Below, in pieces: positions 7,017 to 7,391 of a stretch of 7,391 bases of DNA (positions within the stretch are counted from its first letter, which is position 1; every line of letters starts with the position of its first letter). Both the position numbers and the translations under genes were made by a program. Source of the DNA: Chitinophagaceae bacterium (GTDB lineage Bacteria; Bacteroidota; Bacteroidia; Chitinophagales; Chitinophagaceae); contig PLXD01000186.1 in NCBI GenBank assembly GCA_003151295.1, positions 3,240 to 10,630 of the forward strand, written 5' to 3'. The notes under the pieces are model-generated. The model was given only the letters and a program-made list of their open reading frames with translations, was not told the DNA's origin and searched no databases.

Positions 7017-7048
7017 TCGGAATTAACAATCCGGATTCTCCCTCTTTA
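7015..7048 (+). terminator. Imperfect hairpin with pyrimidine-rich tail after the first acyltransferase
   Basis: AATCGGA (7015-7021) can pair with TCCGGATT (7030-7037) through 7 bp with one bulged G; two further A-T pairs are possible. The loop is about 8 nt. The right arm is itself part of a perfect 10-bp palindrome (7028-7037). A pyrimidine-rich tail (CTCCCTCTTT, 7038-7047) follows. This could attenuate transcription between the two acyltransferase genes. The stem is weak and the tail is not a pure T run. Confidence 0.28.
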
Positions 7049-7049
7049 T

Positions 7050-7057
7050 TATCTTTA
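7050..7057 (+). promoter_or_regulatory. Weak promoter-like -7 element before the second acyltransferase
   Basis: TATCTTTA differs from TAnnTTTG only at its last base and sits in an AT-rich stretch 54 nt before the ATG at 7112. No -33 element is evident. It could give the second acyltransferase its own transcript, but matches of this quality are frequent in AT-rich gaps. Confidence 0.22.
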
Positions 7058-7081
7058 CTCAAAACCATCATTTAAAACAAG

Positions 7082-7095
7082 CATGCCCCGGCATG
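7082..7095. repeat. Inverted repeat in the leader of the second acyltransferase
   Basis: CATGCC (7082-7087) and GGCATG (7090-7095) are perfect inverted arms separated by two bases. As RNA it would fold as a 5-bp stem with a 4-nt loop ending 16 nt before the ATG at 7112, where it could affect ribosome access. As DNA it resembles a small operator. Either role is inference. Confidence 0.45.
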
Positions 7096-7111
7096 GAAAA
7101 TCCTTTATTGC

Positions 7112-7391
7112 ATGTACTATCTTCTTTATAGTATTCTTTACCTGTTCTCTCTTCTGCCCATGCGTGTTCTCTATATGATATCGGATTTCATCTATTTCCT
7201 TTTGTATTATGTTTTCGGCTATCGCAAGGAGGCGGTCATGAATAATCTGCGCATCGCCTTCCCCGAAAAAAGCGAGGCGGAACGCATCAGGATCGCAAAG
7301 AAATTCTACCTCAACTTCGTCGATGCCTTCATCGAAGTGGTCAAGCTCATTTCCGCCAACGATGCGTTTTTGCAAAAAAGATTTACCTGCG
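7112..7391 (+). CDS. Second LpxL/HtrB-family acyltransferase, N-terminal part only (runs off right edge)
   Basis: The frame from the ATG at 7112 stays open to the window edge and gives 93 residues. It is a paralogue of the preceding gene: aligned by eye without gaps, about 52 of the first 91 residues are identical. Shared stretches include the start MYYL, SLLP, VMNNL, IAFPEK, NFVD and FIE. The N-terminal anchor (about 1-36) and the region before the catalytic HX4E motif are present; the motif itself lies beyond the edge. The start is fixed by alignment to the paralogue; the ATG at 7083 and the ATG at 7093 are in other frames. The gene lies 95 bp after the first copy, farther than the 42-nt operon gap upstream, so it may be read through or have its own promoter. 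Two tandem copies suggest acylation at different positions or with different chains. Confidence 0.88.
   Translation, partial: MYYLLYSILYLFSLLPMRVLYMISDFIYFLLYYVFGYRKEAVMNNLRIAFPEKSEAERIRIAKKFYLNFVDAFIEVVKLISANDAFLQKRFTC

Noticed and set aside
7055..7375. Minus-strand frame of 106 codons at the right end
   Set aside because: It is antisense to the second acyltransferase, whose frame aligns well with its paralogue; the minus-strand frame is a shadow.

Overview
The window looks like chromosomal DNA from a Bacteroidota bacterium, most likely of the Chitinophagaceae type. I infer this from a seven-transmembrane (7TM-DISM-like) NarL-type histidine kinase, an orphan double-FtsX permease of the roughly 800-residue kind common in that phylum, a phosphotransferase fused to a RapZ C-terminal domain, a TAnnTTTG-type promoter element, and the lack of strong Shine-Dalgarno sequences. 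The genus cannot be named from the sequence alone. No rRNA, tRNA, CRISPR array, insertion sequence or phage gene was seen.

Layout. Positions 1-1560 (+) hold a sensor histidine kinase whose 5' end lies outside the window. It converges on a large ABC-type permease at 1652-4108 (-). The 91-bp gap between them holds two short perfect hairpins. A gap of almost 490 bp (4109-4595) separates the permease from a rightward gene group. It has no convincing gene, but its right end is structured: a 22-bp tandem duplication, a promoter -7 element, then a 25-bp tandem duplication that runs across the next gene's start codon. The rightward group is a phosphotransferase/RapZ-CTD fusion (4596-6044), a lysophospholipid (lipid A type) acyltransferase (6087-7016), and the first 93 codons of a second, closely related acyltransferase (7112 to the right edge).

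How the parts may work together. The kinase and permease are envelope-facing signalling and transport proteins. Their expected partners (a LuxR-type response regulator and an ABC ATPase) are not in this window. The rightward group pairs a predicted small-molecule (possibly amino-sugar) kinase, carrying the domain that in E. coli RapZ senses glucosamine-6-phosphate, with two enzymes that probably acylate an outer-membrane lipid. A link between amino-sugar status and lipid A assembly is an attractive inference but is not shown by the sequence.

Most notable are the two consecutive tandem duplications in the control region of the fusion gene, one of which differs between copies only at the base that makes the ATG, and the fusion itself, which keeps the RapZ sensory domain but replaces the RapZ P-loop domain with a phosphotransferase fold.
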